DNA from: Yersinia nurmii
GTDB lineage: Bacteria > Pseudomonadota > Gammaproteobacteria > Enterobacterales > Enterobacteriaceae
Assembly (NCBI RefSeq): GCF_001112925.1
Contig: NZ_CPYD01000011.1
Coordinates: forward strand, 91,777 to 155,776
Length of the DNA: 64,000 nucleotides
Reading direction: 5' to 3'
A program made the position numbers and the translations under genes. The notes under the pieces were generated by a model. It worked only from the letters and a program-made list of their open reading frames with translations, made no database searches and was not told the origin of the DNA. Shown here piece by piece: positions 1-10,607 of this stretch; within the stretch, counting starts at the first letter, position 1, and every line of letters starts with the position of its first letter.

Positions 1-236
1 TGATAGAAGTGGTGGCGCTGGGAGTGATTGTTCCGTTGGATCCCGGTGACTCGCTCTGGGTATTTGACGCAGAAGCGTTAATTTATCTCCAGCGCGCCCG
101 TCGATTGCAAAATGAATTAGATCTGGATTGGCACGGTGTGGCGATGACCTTGACGCTACTGGAGCAAGTTGAGCAGCTCAAGAAAGAAAATGCACAATTG
201 CGTCGGCAACTGGATCGTTTCGTCCTGTTATCTTAA
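1..236 (+). CDS. cbpM: Chaperone modulator CbpM, 3' part
   Basis: CbpM binds the J-domain co-chaperone CbpA and restrains its action on DnaK. The reading frame is already open at base 3, so the true start and roughly the first 20-25 residues lie outside the window. The visible part has a MerR-like winged-helix remnant (ALGVIVP near the start) followed by a C-terminal coiled helix (EQLKKENAQLRRQLDRF) typical of the family. The E. coli protein is 101 residues and ends the same way. cbpA would be expected immediately upstream. No oddity is visible in the part present. Confidence 0.85.
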   Translation, partial: IEVVALGVIVPLDPGDSLWVFDAEALIYLQRARRLQNELDLDWHGVAMTLTLLEQVEQLKKENAQLRRQLDRFVLLS

Positions 237-245
237 CCAGCGCTG

Positions 246-286
246 AATAGGCGGGTTGGTCAAAAAGGCGTACCAGCCTGCCTATT
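246..286 (+). terminator. Hairpin after cbpM
   Basis: A 15-bp imperfect inverted repeat (arms starting aataggc and ending gcctatt, two mismatches) begins 9 bases after the cbpM stop. No T-run follows, so it may be a weak terminator or an mRNA 3'-end stabiliser rather than a classical intrinsic terminator. Confidence 0.4.
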
Positions 287-599
287 CGGGGAATTAATAA
301 ATTTTACTTTTAAAACAATAGATTAAATTGATTTAAGCCCCAATAAGTTGAACGTAACGTCATCAGTCCGCTTATCAACAGGTGGTCATTCGGAAAACTT
401 GCAGCGTGGATATCTCGCCAGTAGGTCGAAAATGAGGATAACGATGACAATCGCGGTAAGTTAATACGAAATGAAATGCGCGCGGTGCTACCCATCCAGT
501 ATCCGTCGGTGAGGGATGTCAGGGGCTGGTGGCATTGACCTAAATGATTACTGCAATGGCATACGTCTGACTTTCAGCAATATATGGCACTTTAAATAG

Positions 600-893
600 T
601 CAGAAGACAATAGCAGAATCAGGTTGAGGGCCAGAGTCTGTGAACCCGTGATAGACAGGATTGTCGCGATGAATGATAGGGATGGGATAGCTAAGAGAAG
701 TCGGAAGGGTTCTTAAATCAAAGCCACGAGAATGATATGTCGGCTTTTTCGCAAGAATAGATATGCCGTAACTCGCGTTGATAGTGATAACCCAATCGAT
801 AGCGCAATGCATAACGGATATTCGCATTGCCTCACGCGTCAATATTCTTGATATCACTATCAATGGCGATTCGTCGCTCGGACAAATTAACTG
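600..893 (-). pseudogene. Possible decayed LysR-type regulator fragment
   Basis: The 890 bases between cbpM and the dtpA terminator hold no intact gene. On the minus strand an open frame without a good start reads like the last third of a LysR effector domain: DLYQLICPSDESPL, then a short helix, NASYGISIL, and RTLPTSLSYPI followed by HRDNP. These resemble the family pattern of a hydrophobic strand, a G-x-G-I-x-x-L pocket and R-P-L..LSYP near the C-terminus. The DNA-binding half is missing. The match is from pattern memory only and could be chance; the remaining bases (287-599, 894-1126) show nothing recognisable. Confidence 0.3.
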
Positions 894-1126
894 ATATAAA
901 TCTGACTAGGTAGTCAACGTCTAAGAGTCCCCAAAATATAAACACTTAATTCTTGAAGCTTATCTTAATTATCCTTGCAGGAGCCGATTTTCGACGCCGT
1001 CATATCCATGGTTTATCATTCCCACCGTAAGACGTAAAACAGTAGGTGTTCGCCGTTGTCTGATTGCCACCTTACGAGTATCGACTTGATGTGTGCTCAA
1101 TAGGGTTTTGCATTAAACCTAAAGCA

Positions 1127-1153
1127 AAAAACGCCTCATAAGGAGGCGTTTTT
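1127..1153 (-). terminator. Intrinsic terminator of dtpA
   Basis: Perfect inverted repeat aaaaacgcctc / gaggcgttttt with a 5-base loop, 22 bases after the dtpA stop. On the minus strand the stem is followed by a T-run. Confidence 0.85.
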
Positions 1154-1175
1154 ACTAACGACACTAACGGGTTGC

Positions 1176-2690
1176 TTATGCAGCAGTGACCGGAGTTACG
1201 TCTTTATCTTTCTTTTGCAGGTCTAATGTCATGCGATGCAGTTTTGGCGCGGTCAGCATCATCAGAATGGCGATGATGGCGGTGACAATACCGATTTGCA
1301 TAAATACATGGCTGTAGATAGCGAGGGAAGCATGAGCATCAGGCACATCGCTTGGCACCGCTGTCAGGGCGGCAACTTTACCGGCGATCAGTGCCGCAGC
1401 GGCGGTGGTCAGGAACCATGACCCCATGATGAAACCCATCAGACGTTGCGGAACCAATTGTGCAACCATCGCCAGACCCAGACCTGAAATCATCAGCTCA
1501 CCGATACTTTGCAGGGCGTAGCTCAGAATCAGCCAGTTAACTGACACAATGCCGTGTTCGTTGGCAAAACTGGCGCCCCAAGGCAGAACCAGGAAGGCCG
1601 CGGAGCACAGGATCATACCGAAGGCGAATTTGTGCGGCATCGGTAATTTATCGCCCATTTTGTTATAGATCGCCGCTAGAACAGGGCTGGCAACCATAAT
1701 CCAGAATGGGTTCAGCGCCTGATATTGTTCAGGTTCAAACGCCAGACCAAAGATTGAATGCTCAACGTTATGAATCGCGAAGAAGTTCAGGGAAGTTGGC
1801 ATCTGGCTGTACAGCACGAAGAACACCACGGCTTCCAGCATCAGCAAGAAAGCAACGATCATCTTACGACGAGCGGTACCGTGCAGAGAGAAGGTTTCTT
1901 TGGCGAAGATAATGATGATACCTAGGGAAACCAGCGCCAGCGCCCAGCGAGCCACGGTTTGGTTGTGCAGCAACCAAGTAGACAGCGTCACCAGCGCAAC
2001 TACGCCAATCAGCACCATAAGCAGTTTTCTGAAATGCAGTGGCGCGAAGTCTGGTTTAGAACCTTGGTTTTTCACCCACTTACGGCAGAACCAGAAGTTC
2101 ACCAAGGTGATTAGCATACCGACCACACTCAGAGAGAATGCCACGCTCCAACCGTATTTTGCCGCCAACCACGGAGTGGCCAGCATGGAGAAGAACGAAC
2201 CGATGTTGACGGACATATAGTACATGGTAAATGCACCGTCCAAACGCGGGTCGTCTTTGTTATAGCAGGTTGAAAGCAGGGAGGACGGGTTGGCTTTAAA
2301 CAGGCCATTACCTACGGCGATGGTCGCCATGCCGATATACACCCAAGTGATATCGTGTCCAGAATAGGCCACCATGGTGTAACCCACGGCCAGTGTCAGC
2401 GCGCCTAAGACGATCACGCGTTTTGCGCCAAGCACTTTATCACCCAGCCAACCGCCGATGGCAACGAAGCCATAGACCAGTGCGCTAAATGATGAGAACA
2501 GGGTGATAGAATCGGCTTCGCTCATCCCGAGCATTTTCACCAGATAGACGGCCATGATCCCTTGCAGGCCGTAGTACCCGAAACGTTCCCAAAGTTCGAT
2601 GGAGAATATGAGGTAAAAAGCTTTCGGCTGTTTGAAAGCATTCATACTGATGTTTTCAGGTTCGTTGCTGTTGTTGTTTGCAGTTGTCAC
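1176..2690 (-). CDS. dtpA: Dipeptide and tripeptide:proton symporter DtpA
   Basis: Inner-membrane POT/PTR2 family transporter that imports di- and tripeptides with protons. The signature E32-x-x-E-R-F-x-Y-Y-G lies at residues 32-41 in the first membrane helix, and the PTR2 motif around NIGSFF near residue 160. At 504 residues with about 14 hydrophobic segments it has the full family length, and the N-terminal stretch [20 protein letters not shown] is almost identical to E. coli DtpA. Translation begins at GTG, supported by AGAGG a few bases upstream. It stands alone, with a strong terminator behind it and a 750-base untranslated region in front. DtpB is the main alternative but the C-terminal half fits DtpA better. 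Confidence 0.93.
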   Translation of the reverse strand: MTTANNNSNEPENISMNAFKQPKAFYLIFSIELWERFGYYGLQGIMAVYLVKMLGMSEADSITLFSSFSALVYGFVAIGGWLGDKVLGAKRVIVLGALTLAVGYTMVAYSGHDITWVYIGMATIAVGNGLFKANPSSLLSTCYNKDDPRLDGAFTMYYMSVNIGSFFSMLATPWLAAKYGWSVAFSLSVVGMLITLVNFWFCRKWVKNQGSKPDFAPLHFRKLLMVLIGVVALVTLSTWLLHNQTVARWALALVSLGIIIIFAKETFSLHGTARRKMIVAFLLMLEAVVFFVLYSQMPTSLNFFAIHNVEHSIFGLAFEPEQYQALNPFWIMVASPVLAAIYNKMGDKLPMPHKFAFGMILCSAAFLVLPWGASFANEHGIVSVNWLILSYALQSIGELMISGLGLAMVAQLVPQRLMGFIMGSWFLTTAAAALIAGKVAALTAVPSDVPDAHASLAIYSHVFMQIGIVTAIIAILMMLTAPKLHRMTLDLQKKDKDVTPVTAA

Positions 2691-3441
2691 AGGGACCTCT
2701 AATTTTTACTACCGGCCATAAAATGACAGGAATTTGCAAATGTGATGCGCGGAACGGCATCCTTTTGCGTTGTTATAAGATGAATGGCGGCGGTTAATGT
2801 TCACTATCTTTGTCAATGAGACAAGCGCTTTGTAATACTCTGTTACATATAAGCAGGGTAGAGGAATAAACCCATGTTACAAATGTTATGCAGTATTAAC
2901 GTTTATGTTTTCGCTGTTTGCCGATTTTTTATTTTGATTAAAAGCTGAGCGGATTTTATTTAGTGATATATTCTGCTATTTGACTCATCAATAGTTCATC
3001 ACATTGTGCATGGTTAAATGATCCGCTAAATGTTGTGCATATACAGGATTTTCCATAATTATCCAAAACTGAGTGAATTGTTATGCAACGGAATGCGGTT
3101 GACCTGATAACGAAATGTGATCTAGTTATCAAATTTAAGTAAAATTTTGTCTTGCAAACTCCCCGTTGCTGACTCACAGCCTGAAACCCATCTTTTTGAC
3201 AGGGTTAATCGCGATGAACTTCACGAATCGGCTAAAAATTGCAGAAAGTCTTATTTGCCTGCTAAATGGTTTTTCAACTTTGCTTGAGGGCTGCTTGATT
3301 GGATTTAGCTAAATGTAGATAAGTGTCGCTGAATGCGGATAGCGCAGTTTAGGTATGCTACGCCGTAAAACCGCCTGAGGCCGCTGAGATAGAGTCGCAA
3401 AATGATATACTGGAATAAATAACGCGATATTGAGCGCAGTA
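2691..3441. other. Long intergenic region between dtpA and a LysR gene
   Basis: About 750 bases between divergently oriented genes. It is AT-rich and must carry both promoters. The only open frame inside it (minus strand, 2956-3177) has no ribosome-binding site and a composition unlike a protein. I see no RNA gene, mobile element or clear operator here. Confidence 0.4.
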
Positions 3442-4341
3442 ATGGATATCAAACAACTGATCTATTTGTGCAATCTGGAACAGGCTCGTCATTTTGGGCG
3501 GGCAGCCGAGGCCAGTTTTGTCAGTCAGCCGACTTTGTCGATGCGTCTGAAAAATCTGGAGCGAGAACTGGGCGTTTCGCTGATCAATCGGGGCAATAAT
3601 TTCGAAGGTTTTACGCCAGAAGGGGAACGCGTGCTGGCTTGGGCGCGGGAGATTGTTTCGGTTTATCAAGGGTTGAAGCTGGAAGTCGAGTCACTTAAAC
3701 ACGGTTTGAACGGGACTCTGCGGATTGGCGTAGTGCCGCAGTGCAGCATTTCACTGTCCGGCTTGCTAAAACGGATCAGCGAGCGCTATCCACAGTTGGA
3801 CTATCGGGTTTCGGTACTGAGTGCCGATCAGCTATTGGAAGCGTTAACGGGTCACTCAGTGGATGTGGGAATAGGTTTTTTCGAGCTGACCACGCTGAAT
3901 GAGCTTCATTTTCAGTCTCAGCCTTTGGAAGACAGCGGCGTAGATTTGATTTTTCATCCTCAGCACTTCCCTGATTTGGTGGATGAAATTCCGTTGTCAC
4001 TGGCTCAGGTCGCGGAATTACCGCTGTGTCTAGCGGAGCCGACTCGTTATTTCCGTCGTTATCTGGATAACAGCTTTCGCGACGCGGGTTTCGCTTTACA
4101 TGCGCGTTTGGAAACGACCTCAATATTTCAATTATTACAGGGGATTTTCGTCGGTTTAGGCTGCGGATTGTTTCCACGTGGAAGTTTGTTGGAGGACATG
4201 TCACCGGCGCTGATGCGGCGGCCGGTGAATATTGTCAGTATGAGTCGCCGTGCGGCGGTGGTTGTTGCCGAGCCAAGTCGCGTGACGCCGCTGGCCCAGC
4301 ATTTCTTTGACGCAGCCAGAGAGTGGCTGGCACCGATTTAA
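3442..4341 (+). CDS. LysR-family transcriptional regulator
   Basis: DNA-binding regulator of 299 residues. The N-terminal winged helix-turn-helix spans about residues 1-60 (MDIKQLIYLCNLEQARHFGRAA, then SQPTLSMRLKNLERELG), and the periplasmic-binding-protein-like effector domain begins near residue 90 (GTLRIGVVPQ). The ATG at 3442 is chosen because it gives the standard LysR beginning; an in-frame TTG 12 bases upstream adds only four residues. It is convergent with the neighbouring carboxymuconolactone-decarboxylase-like gene, with 11 bases between the stops, so it is not necessarily that gene's regulator. The effector and target genes cannot be read from the sequence. Confidence 0.85.
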   Translation: MDIKQLIYLCNLEQARHFGRAAEASFVSQPTLSMRLKNLERELGVSLINRGNNFEGFTPEGERVLAWAREIVSVYQGLKLEVESLKHGLNGTLRIGVVPQCSISLSGLLKRISERYPQLDYRVSVLSADQLLEALTGHSVDVGIGFFELTTLNELHFQSQPLEDSGVDLIFHPQHFPDLVDEIPLSLAQVAELPLCLAEPTRYFRRYLDNSFRDAGFALHARLETTSIFQLLQGIFVGLGCGLFPRGSLLEDMSPALMRRPVNIVSMSRRAAVVVAEPSRVTPLAQHFFDAAREWLAPI

Positions 4342-4352
4342 TCGGTTCAGGC

Positions 4353-5582
4353 CTACTGCAATGTGCCGTGAGGCGACCCCAACGTTTGTACTAATCGATT
4401 GGTCCAGCCTGCTAGCGCTACGCTGAATAAGGTATCCAGCAGTTGCAAGGGTGAAAAACCGCGTTCTAGCAGCGGAGCCAGTATCGGCGGACCAAATCTT
4501 TCTGGCGCGCGGGTTAATTCCGCCGCCAGTCGAATTACCGAACTTTCCAGTGATTCCGTCGAGCTTTGGCTCAGGTTTTGGCTAATGCCTGACTGCAATT
4601 TATTGATGAGAGTAATGTCTGGTTTTATTTGCAAGTAGCGTTGACGATGGTGAACCAGGCAACAGGCGCTGCCGTTGATTCGTGCACTGACCAGCGCCGC
4701 CAGTTCCAGTAACGCTGGTTGTGGGTGATTGTCGGGAGCCCGTAACCGCAAAAGAAGATCAGCGTAAACCTGCTGGCTATGAGGATGCTGATTTAACACA
4801 TCGGTTAAGGTCAAGTTTTGTGCCTGTTCCAGCGATTCCGCCTCACAAAACCGATTCGGCAGCCAGGCCTGCCAGCCCTTCACTTCATCACTAAAATTCG
4901 CGCTTTCCGCATCTTCCATTCGAGGGAAACCGGGCAATATCACCGTGGGATAACCCGCTAGGGCAGAAATTGCCGCGACGGCTCGCGCCTGATAGCCGAC
5001 AAAGCCGACAATTTGCGAGAAGATAATAATATCCAATGATGTCAGCCCAACATCGCTAAGCTGCTGTAATGCGCGGCGGTTTATCAGCGTCGGTTGACTG
5101 GCTAACTGGCGGGCGTATTGGGTGAGTAGCGTCAGGCGAATATTGCTTTCTCGCGAAGCGTCATCGCTGGATAACGGCATCAGACGCTCGGCATAGTGAT
5201 TACACAAACGTTGAACACCGGTAACCTGAGCCACGATCAGGGCGCTGCTTAAACGGTCGTATAGAGACAGAGTCAGATCGGCAGAGAGGGAAATCTGGGC
5301 TGGGAACAGCGTTTGATACATGCGGTGCGAAGCCCGCAGCGTTTCATCGCGCTGCTGCAACAAATCCTGTAAGTCCGGATTGACCTGCGCATCCAATCCT
5401 AATAAGAAAGGGCTTTTATCAGAAAAAGCATTAGCCAGATTATCACTATTGCTTAAAGCCGAAAAATCATCGTGTCCGTAATGGCCGCCGGCACAAACCC
5501 CCTCCCGTAAAGCGTCATCCGTCATGCTACGCTGAGTCTCGTGATACCAGTGGGCATTATCCTGACGTCGAAACTGCACCAT
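4353..5582 (-). CDS. Double CMD/AhpD-like (peroxidase-related) protein
   Basis: A 409-residue protein made of two AhpD-like halves, resembling the CMD-domain and peroxidase-related proteins that occur side by side or fused in proteobacteria. The first half (about residues 60-230) has the FVGYQARAVAAISAL helix; the second (about 270-390) has the active-site helix VSARINGSACCLVHH. In AhpD-type enzymes this helix carries N-G-C-x-x-C-x-x-x-H. Here the first cysteine is serine, while the second cysteine and the histidine are kept, and an extra cysteine lies next to the retained one. A disulfide-based peroxidase reaction is therefore doubtful. The start has an excellent site (AAGGAGAT). The substrate is unknown. 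Confidence 0.7.
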   Translation of the reverse strand: MVQFRRQDNAHWYHETQRSMTDDALREGVCAGGHYGHDDFSALSNSDNLANAFSDKSPFLLGLDAQVNPDLQDLLQQRDETLRASHRMYQTLFPAQISLSADLTLSLYDRLSSALIVAQVTGVQRLCNHYAERLMPLSSDDASRESNIRLTLLTQYARQLASQPTLINRRALQQLSDVGLTSLDIIIFSQIVGFVGYQARAVAAISALAGYPTVILPGFPRMEDAESANFSDEVKGWQAWLPNRFCEAESLEQAQNLTLTDVLNQHPHSQQVYADLLLRLRAPDNHPQPALLELAALVSARINGSACCLVHHRQRYLQIKPDITLINKLQSGISQNLSQSSTESLESSVIRLAAELTRAPERFGPPILAPLLERGFSPLQLLDTLFSVALAGWTNRLVQTLGSPHGTLQ

Positions 5583-5932
5583 GAAGATCTCCTTGTTTTA
5601 CTGATAAAAACGGCAGCGACAGCTGCAGGGGCTGTAGCCGAATCAATTGAGCAAACACAGAAGAACAACAAATGAACGTTGCCAGATAAGCAGTTGCCGG
5701 ATATATAGCAGAAGACCGGAATTGGCATCGACATCGGTAAGATATCCTGTGGTTCGATGAGGTAAACGCAGTGGATATCATTGCCGATCGGATTAGCGAG
5801 ATAAAATAATGTTAAACCATATTCCATAACCAAAAGTAATAACATCTGGATTGATAGAACAAAAATGGCCATAACTTTGCCAAAAAACGATTAAATGATG
5901 GAATTAATCGGAGCAAAGAACAAATCGAAGCC
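5583..5932. other. Intergenic region, promoter side of the CMD gene
   Basis: About 350 bases between the CMD gene start and the fabI terminator. Overlapping minus-strand open frames here run into the CMD gene in another frame and have no convincing coding character. Nothing else is recognised. Confidence 0.35.
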
Positions 5933-5962
5933 AAAAAAAATCCGCTGCAGTGAGGCAGCGGA
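5933..5962 (-). terminator. Intrinsic terminator of fabI
   Basis: Perfect 8-bp stem tccgctgc / gcagcgga with a 6-base loop and eight A on the left side, which form a T-run in the minus-strand transcript. It lies 35 bases beyond the fabI stop. Confidence 0.85.
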
Positions 5963-5997
5963 TTCGGATAACCTTGAGCGAATAAATCAGCTACGGA

Positions 5998-6786
5998 TTA
6001 TTTCAATTCCAGTTCGTTCATCGCAGCGATGCTGAAACCGCCGTCAACGTGCAGGATTTCACCGGAAACGCCAGCCGCCAGATCGGAACACAGGAAAGCG
6101 GCGGAGTTACCCACGTCTTCTGTGGTCACGGTGCGACGAATTGGGGTGACAGCTTCGCAGTGAGCCAGCATTTTACGGAAATCTTTGATACCCGATGCCG
6201 CCAGAGTACGGATTGGACCAGCAGAGATACCGTTAACGCGAACGCCTTCAGGACCCATAGCGTTAGCCATGTAGCGCACGTTAGCTTCCAGAGAGGCTTT
6301 CGCCAGACCCATAACGTTGTAGTTAGGGATCGCACGCTCAGCACCCAGATAAGACAGGGTCAACAGCGCGGAATTCGGGTTCAGCATAGAACGGCAAGCC
6401 TTGGCCATCGCCACGAAGCTGTAAGAGCTGATGTCATGAGCAATACCGAAACCTTCACGGGTTACGGCGTTAACATAGTCGCCATCTAACTGGTCTGCCG
6501 GAGCAAAACCGATAGAGTGAACGAAACCATCAAACTTAGGCCAGGTTTTTCCCAGTTCAGCAAACATGGCGTCGATGCTGGCATCTTCAGCTACATCACA
6601 AGGCAGGATCAGGGTAGAACCCAGCTCTGCCGCAAAGCCTTCAACGCGGGATTTAAGTTTTTCGTTCTGATAGGTGAAAGCCAGTTCAGCGCCTTCACGG
6701 TGCATTGCTTGTGCAATACCGTAGGCAATAGACAGTTTGCTGGCTACGCCAGTAATCAGAATGCGTTTGCCGGTTAGAAAACCCAT
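5998..6786 (-). CDS. fabI: Enoyl-ACP reductase (NADH) FabI
   Basis: Cytoplasmic enzyme that reduces trans-2-enoyl-ACP in the last step of each fatty-acid elongation round; the target of triclosan. A short-chain dehydrogenase fold is evident: the nucleotide-binding segment [15 protein letters not shown] at residues 11-25, the catalytic Y-(x)6-K of the FabI subfamily in [19 protein letters not shown] (Y about 156, K about 163), and the C-terminal HVDGGFSI. The ATG at 6786 gives [13 protein letters not shown], the standard 262-residue protein, with AAGGA in front. A longer in-frame start seven codons upstream lacks a site. Transcription is monocistronic, judging from the terminator and the gap to sapF. 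Confidence 0.97.
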   Translation of the reverse strand: MGFLTGKRILITGVASKLSIAYGIAQAMHREGAELAFTYQNEKLKSRVEGFAAELGSTLILPCDVAEDASIDAMFAELGKTWPKFDGFVHSIGFAPADQLDGDYVNAVTREGFGIAHDISSYSFVAMAKACRSMLNPNSALLTLSYLGAERAIPNYNVMGLAKASLEANVRYMANAMGPEGVRVNGISAGPIRTLAASGIKDFRKMLAHCEAVTPIRRTVTTEDVGNSAAFLCSDLAAGVSGEILHVDGGFSIAAMNELELK

Positions 6787-6957
6787 AGCAGTAATCCTTG
6801 TGGTCATTGTTGCGTGCTGACGCGAGTGGTGACGAATATTAAAACAATTTGTTGAAACATCGACTTAACCAGCGCGTTTTGCGTTAATAAACCGAGCGAT
6901 TCTATCACGCCCGGACTGAATATGGTGCTTTTCCACTGCTCCGAGCAGTGGATACGG

Positions 6958-7776
6958 CTAAAAGCGCCCGCCGTCACGTCGCCAAGCATCGGCGGTGAGC
7001 GCCTCGCCAAAGTGGCTGGCAATCAGGCGTTTGGTCAAATCGTGTAGCGGGGCGGCTAGCACTTCGGCGGTGCTGCCACGTTCAACAATTTCGCCTTCGT
7101 GCATCACAATCACCTGATCGCTGATGTGCTTCATCATGCCCAGATGCTGCGTCACGTAGATATACGCTATGCCATGTTTGTCCTGCAATTCCAGCATCAG
7201 ATTGATAATTTGTGAGCGCATGGACATATCCAGCGACGCCAAGGCTTCGTCCGCCACTATCACTTTTGGCTGCAAAATCAGGGCGCGAGCTAGAGCGATA
7301 CGCTGTTTCTGCCCAGAGGCCAACATATGCGGATAATAGTTAGCGTGATCTGGCAACAAACCAACCTGCCGCAACGTTTGATAAATGCGCTGTTCGCGGG
7401 CGTTGGCGTCCAGATCGGTATTCAGTTTAAGCGGTGCGTCCAGCAACTGGCCGATCCGTTGACGGGGATTCAGCGAGGTGCTTGGGTCCTGAAAAATCAT
7501 GCGAATTCGTTGGCTACGATAAGCGTAATCGCCGTAGCTTAATCGATGGTCGTCGATGAGCAGCTCGCCTTCGGTCGGTTCAATCATGCCGGACAGCATT
7601 TTCGCCAGCGTTGATTTACCGGAGCCGTTCTCACCGATGACCGCTAGGGTCTGGCCTTCCCGCAGGGTAAAACTGACGGATTTCACCGCTTCAACGTGTT
7701 GACGACGAAACAGGCCGGTGCGATAGCGGAAGGTTTTGCTCAGATTGCGCACTTCAAGCAAGGTTTCGGTCATCAC
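6958..7776 (-). CDS. sapF: Peptide ABC transporter ATP-binding protein SapF
   Basis: One of two ATPases of the Sap transporter, which imports antimicrobial peptides and related substrates and supports potassium uptake in enteric bacteria. Walker [10 protein letters not shown] is near residue 49, a signature motif ASGQKQR near 158 and Walker [13 protein letters not shown] near 177. It is the last gene of sapABCDF and overlaps sapD by 4 bases, so translation is probably coupled. Length 272 residues, close to the E. coli protein (268). Confidence 0.95.
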   Translation of the reverse strand: MMTETLLEVRNLSKTFRYRTGLFRRQHVEAVKSVSFTLREGQTLAVIGENGSGKSTLAKMLSGMIEPTEGELLIDDHRLSYGDYAYRSQRIRMIFQDPSTSLNPRQRIGQLLDAPLKLNTDLDANAREQRIYQTLRQVGLLPDHANYYPHMLASGQKQRIALARALILQPKVIVADEALASLDMSMRSQIINLMLELQDKHGIAYIYVTQHLGMMKHISDQVIVMHEGEIVERGSTAEVLAAPLHDLTKRLIASHFGEALTADAWRRDGGRF

Positions 7777-8765
7777 GGTTCCTCCAGATTCAGCGGGAAG
7801 TGGCAGGCATAGGCGTGAGTTTTTGCCATCCGCAGGCGCGGGGTTTCAATACAGGTTTTTTGCGCGTAAGGGCAGCGTGGCCCCAAACGGCAGCCGATAG
7901 GCAGATGTTCCAGCGACGGAATCGCGCCGGGCAAGGTGTTCAACCGACTTTTATGGGGCAATGAGCGGCCAAAATCTGGCATGGCGCGGATCAGCGCCTG
8001 GGTATAAGGATGGTGCGGGGCGGCCAGTAACTCTTCGCATACCGCGCTTTCCACCGTTTGCCCGCAGTAGAGGACATTGACCCGGTTTGCCCATTTACTC
8101 ATCATTTGCAAATCATGACTGATCAGCAAAATGGTCGTGTTGTTATTCTGATTCAATCGTGCCAGCAATCGGAAAATCTGCGCCTGCGTGGTGGGTTCCA
8201 TGGCGTTGGTCGGCTCATCGGCAATCAATAAGCGCGGCTGATTGGCCAGCGCAATGGAAATCATCACTTTTTGGCATTCCCCTTCGGTTAGTTCGTAGGG
8301 ATAACTGCGCATAATGTCTTTGTGATCTTTAATTCCGACGCGGTGCAACAGCTCGATAGCCCGGCGTTTACGCCAATGAAATCGTTGCCACCAGCGGCCT
8401 TTATAGGTCCAGCCGGGAATGGCCTGAATGAGTTGCTTACCGATATTTTCCGACGGGTCGAGGCAGGACTGTGGCTCTTGAAATATCATCGAAATATTAT
8501 GGCCGATCACCTTACGCCGTTGGCGTGGGCTGAGCTGGAGCAAATCGATATCATCGAAGCGGAAGCGGTCGGCGGTGATGCGCCAATTATCTTTGCTCAC
8601 GCCGCAAATTGCTTTGGCAATTAAGCTTTTTCCCGATCCTGATTCACCGACCAAACCGCGAACTTCGCCTTCGGTCAAGGTCATGCTGACGCGATCGACG
8701 GCTTTAACCGGTCCTTCAGCGGTCATAAATTCAATAGTGAGATTGCGGATATCCAGTAACGGCAT
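7773..8765 (-). CDS. sapD: Peptide ABC transporter ATP-binding protein SapD
   Basis: Second ATPase of the Sap transporter; in E. coli it is also the subunit needed for Trk potassium uptake. Walker A GESGSGKS is near residue 40, Walker [14 protein letters not shown] near 180. The ABC signature is the degenerate [11 protein letters not shown] rather than LSGGQ, as is usual in SapD. The C-terminal oligopeptide-transporter cysteine cluster [14 protein letters not shown] is present around residue 290. The coding region touches sapC by one base and overlaps sapF by four. Confidence 0.95.
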   Translation of the reverse strand: MPLLDIRNLTIEFMTAEGPVKAVDRVSMTLTEGEVRGLVGESGSGKSLIAKAICGVSKDNWRITADRFRFDDIDLLQLSPRQRRKVIGHNISMIFQEPQSCLDPSENIGKQLIQAIPGWTYKGRWWQRFHWRKRRAIELLHRVGIKDHKDIMRSYPYELTEGECQKVMISIALANQPRLLIADEPTNAMEPTTQAQIFRLLARLNQNNNTTILLISHDLQMMSKWANRVNVLYCGQTVESAVCEELLAAPHHPYTQALIRAMPDFGRSLPHKSRLNTLPGAIPSLEHLPIGCRLGPRCPYAQKTCIETPRLRMAKTHAYACHFPLNLEEP

Positions 8766-9655
8766 TATTCCACTCCCTCGATAATCGCCCGACGCATACC
8801 GTCGCCTAATAGGTTGACCAATAGCACGCTAACCAAAATCGCCGCGCCCGGTAACATCACGGTCCAGGGTGCCACGTAGACCAAATCCAGCGAATCCCCC
8901 AGCATAGCGCCCCATTCCGGTGACGGTAACTGTGCGCCGAGATCCAAAAAGCCCAGCGCGGCAATATCCAGAATTGCCATCGAGAGGGCGCGGGTGAACT
9001 CGGTCACTAGCACGGCGGCAATATTGGGGAAAATGGCATACAGCAGAATATAAGGCGTTGAAGCGCCATCCAACCGCGCCGCAATCACGTATTCTTTATC
9101 CAGCTCATCATGAACTGCGCTGTAAATCGTTCTAACCATTCTCGGCAGCAATGCTAACCAGACCGCAAACATGGCGTGTTGCAGGCTTGGGCCAACGAAG
9201 GCCACCACAATGATCGCCAGCAGCAGAGATGGAATAGAAAGCAGAGTATCTAATATATGATTCAAAATCGCAGAGCGAAAACCGTGAGTGACGCCAGCCA
9301 ACACGCCTAACACCACGCCGCATAGAGCGGCGGCAACGGTCACCAGCAGCGCTGAACCGTAGGTAGACGCTGCGCCAGTCAATAATCGGCTAAGAATATC
9401 GCGGCCGAGATCGTCGGTGCCGAGGAAGAAGGAAACATTCCCGTAGCGAGACCAGGACGGCGGTAGCAATTGATAGCCAAGAAATTGCTGATCCAAAGCA
9501 TAGGGTGCGAGCATATTGCCAAACAGACACAGCAAAATCAGAGCAATAACCCCATAAAATCCGATCATTGCCAAAGTGTCGGCGTAGAAAATGCGCCAGG
9601 TATACAGCAACGGGCTAGGCATTTTCTTTTCGCGGTAGACATTATCGAAGGGCAT
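8765..9655 (-). CDS. sapC: Peptide ABC transporter permease SapC
   Basis: Inner-membrane permease subunit of 296 residues with about six hydrophobic segments. The binding-protein-dependent transport signature is seen in [12 protein letters not shown] around residue 190, where the ATPases dock. The N-terminal domain includes [20 protein letters not shown] before the conserved [10 protein letters not shown]. It overlaps sapB by 14 bases, consistent with one operon. Confidence 0.95.
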   Translation of the reverse strand: MPFDNVYREKKMPSPLLYTWRIFYADTLAMIGFYGVIALILLCLFGNMLAPYALDQQFLGYQLLPPSWSRYGNVSFFLGTDDLGRDILSRLLTGAASTYGSALLVTVAAALCGVVLGVLAGVTHGFRSAILNHILDTLLSIPSLLLAIIVVAFVGPSLQHAMFAVWLALLPRMVRTIYSAVHDELDKEYVIAARLDGASTPYILLYAIFPNIAAVLVTEFTRALSMAILDIAALGFLDLGAQLPSPEWGAMLGDSLDLVYVAPWTVMLPGAAILVSVLLVNLLGDGMRRAIIEGVE

Positions 9656-10607
9656 ACCATTCCTTATGCTTTAACGGGCTCATTATCGCCCCCAAAATAT
9701 CCGACAACACGTTAATCACGATCACCAGCGTCCCCACCACCATTACGCCGGCAGAAATCGCAGCATAATCTTGCTGACGGATGGCGTTAATCAACCAGCG
9801 GCCCAGCCCCGGCCAGCTGAATACCACCTCGGTAATCATAGCCAGCGTTAACATGGTAGAGAACTGCAAGCCCAATTTGGGAATAATCGGCGGCAGGGCG
9901 TTGTGAAGCACATGACGACGAATGATAGTCAGCCGCGACAGTCCGCGGGTCGCGGCAGCTTTAATATAATTTTGTCCGATGACATCATCAGTACTGATGC
10001 GCATTAAACGAATGACTTCCGTGGTTGGCGCCACGGCCAGTGCGGTTATCGGCAGGATCATATGCTGCAAGGCGCTATATATCATTTCCTTGCGATAAGG
10101 GGAATGGGATAGCCAGGCATCGACCAGCGCCAGTCCGGTCACGGGTTTTACCTGATATAACAGATCGAAACGTCCGGATACCGGTAGCCAGCCCAGATGC
10201 AGAGAGAAAAATAGCATCAGCAGCAGTGCCAGCCAGAATACGGGGATGGAAAAACCGATCAGTGCGAGAGAACTGATGGCGACATCCGGCCACTTCCCTC
10301 GCATTACACCGGCAATAATACCCAAAGGAATACCGATGAATAACGCGAGGCTGAATGCTAATACGCAAAGTTCCATCGTGGCGGGGAAAGCTTCCCGCAG
10401 CTGTTCACTGATCGGCTGGCCGTTGATGCTGGAAACGCCAAAATCCCATTGCATCAGGCTATGCAAATAAAAACGGTAGGCATCGAACAGGGAGGCGCCG
10501 CTCAACGGGCCGTGGGGCGTAAAATAGCTCAGGCTAAAACTTACTAGCGACAGCATAATTAGCGTGATAACTAATAGCAGCAGGCGACGTAAGGTAAAGA
10601 TAATCAT
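9642..10607 (-). CDS. sapB: Peptide ABC transporter permease SapB
   Basis: Permease partner of SapC, 321 residues, starting with a strongly hydrophobic helix ([23 protein letters not shown] written in part) and carrying the EAA-type loop near [12 protein letters not shown]. It overlaps sapA by 4 bases (ATGA arrangement). This gene is a peptide permease and is unrelated to the MgtC/SapB membrane family found elsewhere in this window. Confidence 0.95.
   Translation of the reverse strand: MIIFTLRRLLLLVITLIMLSLVSFSLSYFTPHGPLSGASLFDAYRFYLHSLMQWDFGVSSINGQPISEQLREAFPATMELCVLAFSLALFIGIPLGIIAGVMRGKWPDVAISSLALIGFSIPVFWLALLLMLFFSLHLGWLPVSGRFDLLYQVKPVTGLALVDAWLSHSPYRKEMIYSALQHMILPITALAVAPTTEVIRLMRISTDDVIGQNYIKAAATRGLSRLTIIRRHVLHNALPPIIPKLGLQFSTMLTLAMITEVVFSWPGLGRWLINAIRQQDYAAISAGVMVVGTLVIVINVLSDILGAIMSPLKHKEWYALR

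Noticed and set aside
3776..4204. Minus-strand frame of 142 residues within the LysR gene
   Set aside because: Antisense to a gene with intact domains; composition rich in Pro/Arg/Ser typical of shadow frames.
5522..5872. Minus-strand frame of 116 residues upstream of the CMD gene
   Set aside because: Overlaps the CMD coding region in another frame, has low-complexity hydrophobic composition and no ribosome site.
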